From positions 1 to 14,092 of the forward strand of contig JASHSN010000308.1 in assembly GCA_030038695.1 (NCBI GenBank): a stretch of DNA of 14,092 nucleotides, in the 5' to 3' direction. The DNA is from Nitrososphaeraceae archaeon (GTDB lineage: Archaea; Thermoproteota; Nitrososphaeria; Nitrososphaerales; Nitrososphaeraceae). Position numbers and translations under genes: made by a program. The notes under the pieces are model-generated. The model ran no database searches. It had not been told where the DNA came from and saw only the letters and a list, made by a program, of their open reading frames with translations. The stretch's first letter is position 1. Each line of letters opens with the position of its first letter. Shown in pieces: positions 13,533 through 14,092 of this stretch.

Positions 13533-13754
13533 CTACTTTAGCCAAGATCTACTACAATCTTCTATTGCTTCTTTACAACTCTTGCACATAGTTTCATGCC
13601 GGTCCTTTGTTTTGTGGCTCTGGAACTCTACACATAATGCCGTTCCTATTTCCGGAGAATTATGACAACAATCAGTAGGGGCGAACTTCAGACTAGGTAC
13701 GTTTTGTTCGATAGCTGTACTAGTCCTACATATCCGAAGACATCGGAGTTCCAA
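13533..13754 (-). CDS. Cysteine-rich ORF of unknown function
   Basis: A minus-strand frame from TTG 13752-13754 to TAG 13533-13535 would give 73 residues with many cysteines: DCCHNSPEIGTALC in the middle and TMCKSCKEAIEDC near the end. The Cys/His spacing could hold zinc or disulfides. No signal peptide is present. The start is weak (TTG, an in-frame TAA shortly upstream) and the first 25 residues look less natural than the rest, so it may be the 3' part of a broken gene. It lies 10 bases upstream of the recognisable dehydrogenase remnant and divergent from the transposase. I do not recognise the family. Confidence 0.35.
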   Translation of the reverse strand: MELRCLRICRTSTAIEQNVPSLKFAPTDCCHNSPEIGTALCVEFQSHKTKDRHETMCKSCKEAIEDCSRSWLK

Positions 13755-13796
13755 TAGTTTGTAGCATTATTATTTTGGACACGTCAGATTCAGGTA

Positions 13797-14092
13797 ATGC
13801 CGCTCAACAAATCATGGCATGAACATAATGAGTCCTTGATTGAACGTGGACGAATTCTTATGGATATTTGTCTTCTAAGATCATCTAACAGAGACATAAA
13901 GAATATGAACAAAGGTAAGGTGGGAGCCTCATTTGAATATTCACGTACATATATCCAGTTTCTAGCGTTTCTCAAGATTGGATTTAAGATTTCATATAGA
14001 ACTGTACAAGGAATCGTAAGAGGACTGTCTGATTACATCAGGATTAAAGAGATTCATTTTACACAGATTAGGAGAAGAATCTTAAAAGTTAA
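13797..14092 (+). CDS. IS5-type transposase, N-terminal part (runs off the window)
   Basis: From ATG 13797 the frame is open for 98 codons to the right edge: MPLNKSWHEHNESLIERGRI, then FEYSRTYIQFLAFLKIGFKI, SYRTVQGIVRGLSDYIRIKE and FTQIRRRIL. This is the N-terminal helical region of an IS5-group DDE transposase as found in Nitrososphaeria insertion sequences: the segment after K-G-K-x-G is followed by a Y-R-T-x-x-G-I helix-turn-helix-like part. Known: the DDE catalytic domain follows and lies outside this window. No stop or frameshift occurs in the visible part, so the element could be active. An A/T-rich stretch at about 13765-13776 may be the promoter. The left inverted repeat of the element could not be identified. 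Confidence 0.82.
   Translation, partial: MPLNKSWHEHNESLIERGRILMDICLLRSSNRDIKNMNKGKVGASFEYSRTYIQFLAFLKIGFKISYRTVQGIVRGLSDYIRIKEIHFTQIRRRILKV
13797..14092 (+). mobile_element. Left part of an IS5-group insertion sequence
   Basis: The intact transposase start implies an insertion sequence entering the window from the right. Its exact left end should lie between about 13700 and 13797, but without the right end the inverted repeat and target duplication cannot be defined. Confidence 0.6.

Overview
The window most likely comes from an ammonia-oxidising archaeon of the Nitrososphaeria (Thaumarchaeota), close to Nitrososphaera or Nitrosocosmicus. The sequence is AT-rich and has very low coding density. 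Several genes have an A/T-rich TATA-like box about 22-30 bases before the start codon, as leaderless archaeal transcripts do. Many reading frames look like families I associate with soil Nitrososphaeria: small secreted proteins with Asn/Gln/Cys-rich mature parts, a tyrosine-integrase family, a large HTH plus coiled-coil family, short zinc-finger and zinc-ribbon proteins, and class III nucleotide cyclases. These assignments come from reading the protein sequence; no search was run.

Layout. Bases 1-1181 hold a broken FAD monooxygenase fragment, a small secreted protein (minus strand), a truncated conserved protein and a zinc-ribbon gene stopped by an amber codon. Bases 1400-2860 hold an intact DUF2173 (roadblock-like) gene, then a decayed tyrosine integrase whose 3' end runs into an antisense C2H2 zinc-finger gene. 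Bases 3026-4338 are a GC-richer island with a broken PPC/DUF296 gene and an intact short-chain dehydrogenase. Bases 4600-5560 are a patchwork of fragments: a small unknown protein, the C-terminus of a family B DNA polymerase and the N-terminus of an acyl-CoA dehydrogenase. Bases 5826-7547 hold a HAD hydrolase, a frameshifted small secreted protein and a two-helix membrane protein with a zinc ribbon. Bases 8037-9985 hold two minus-strand fossils, a coiled-coil HTH protein and a family 2 glycosyltransferase. Bases 10307-12488 hold thymidylate kinase and a nucleotide cyclase, separated by about 690 bases with short repeats. The right end has a decayed second short-chain dehydrogenase, an unassigned cysteine-rich ORF and the 5' part of an IS5-type transposase that runs off the window.

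I see no operon or multi-gene system. The apparently working genes (DUF2173, SDR, HAD, membrane zinc ribbon, thymidylate kinase, cyclase, a secreted protein) are single units separated by decayed DNA. The striking feature is the decay: at least ten recognisable gene remnants with nonsense codons, frameshifts and internal deletions, some joined end to end. Integrase and transposase sequences lie among them. It reads as a chromosomal gene graveyard or integration hot-spot. I found no convincing undescribed defence or metabolic system. The best leads are a diverged cyclase, a dyad-containing repeat present at two distant places, and the small zinc-finger gene.
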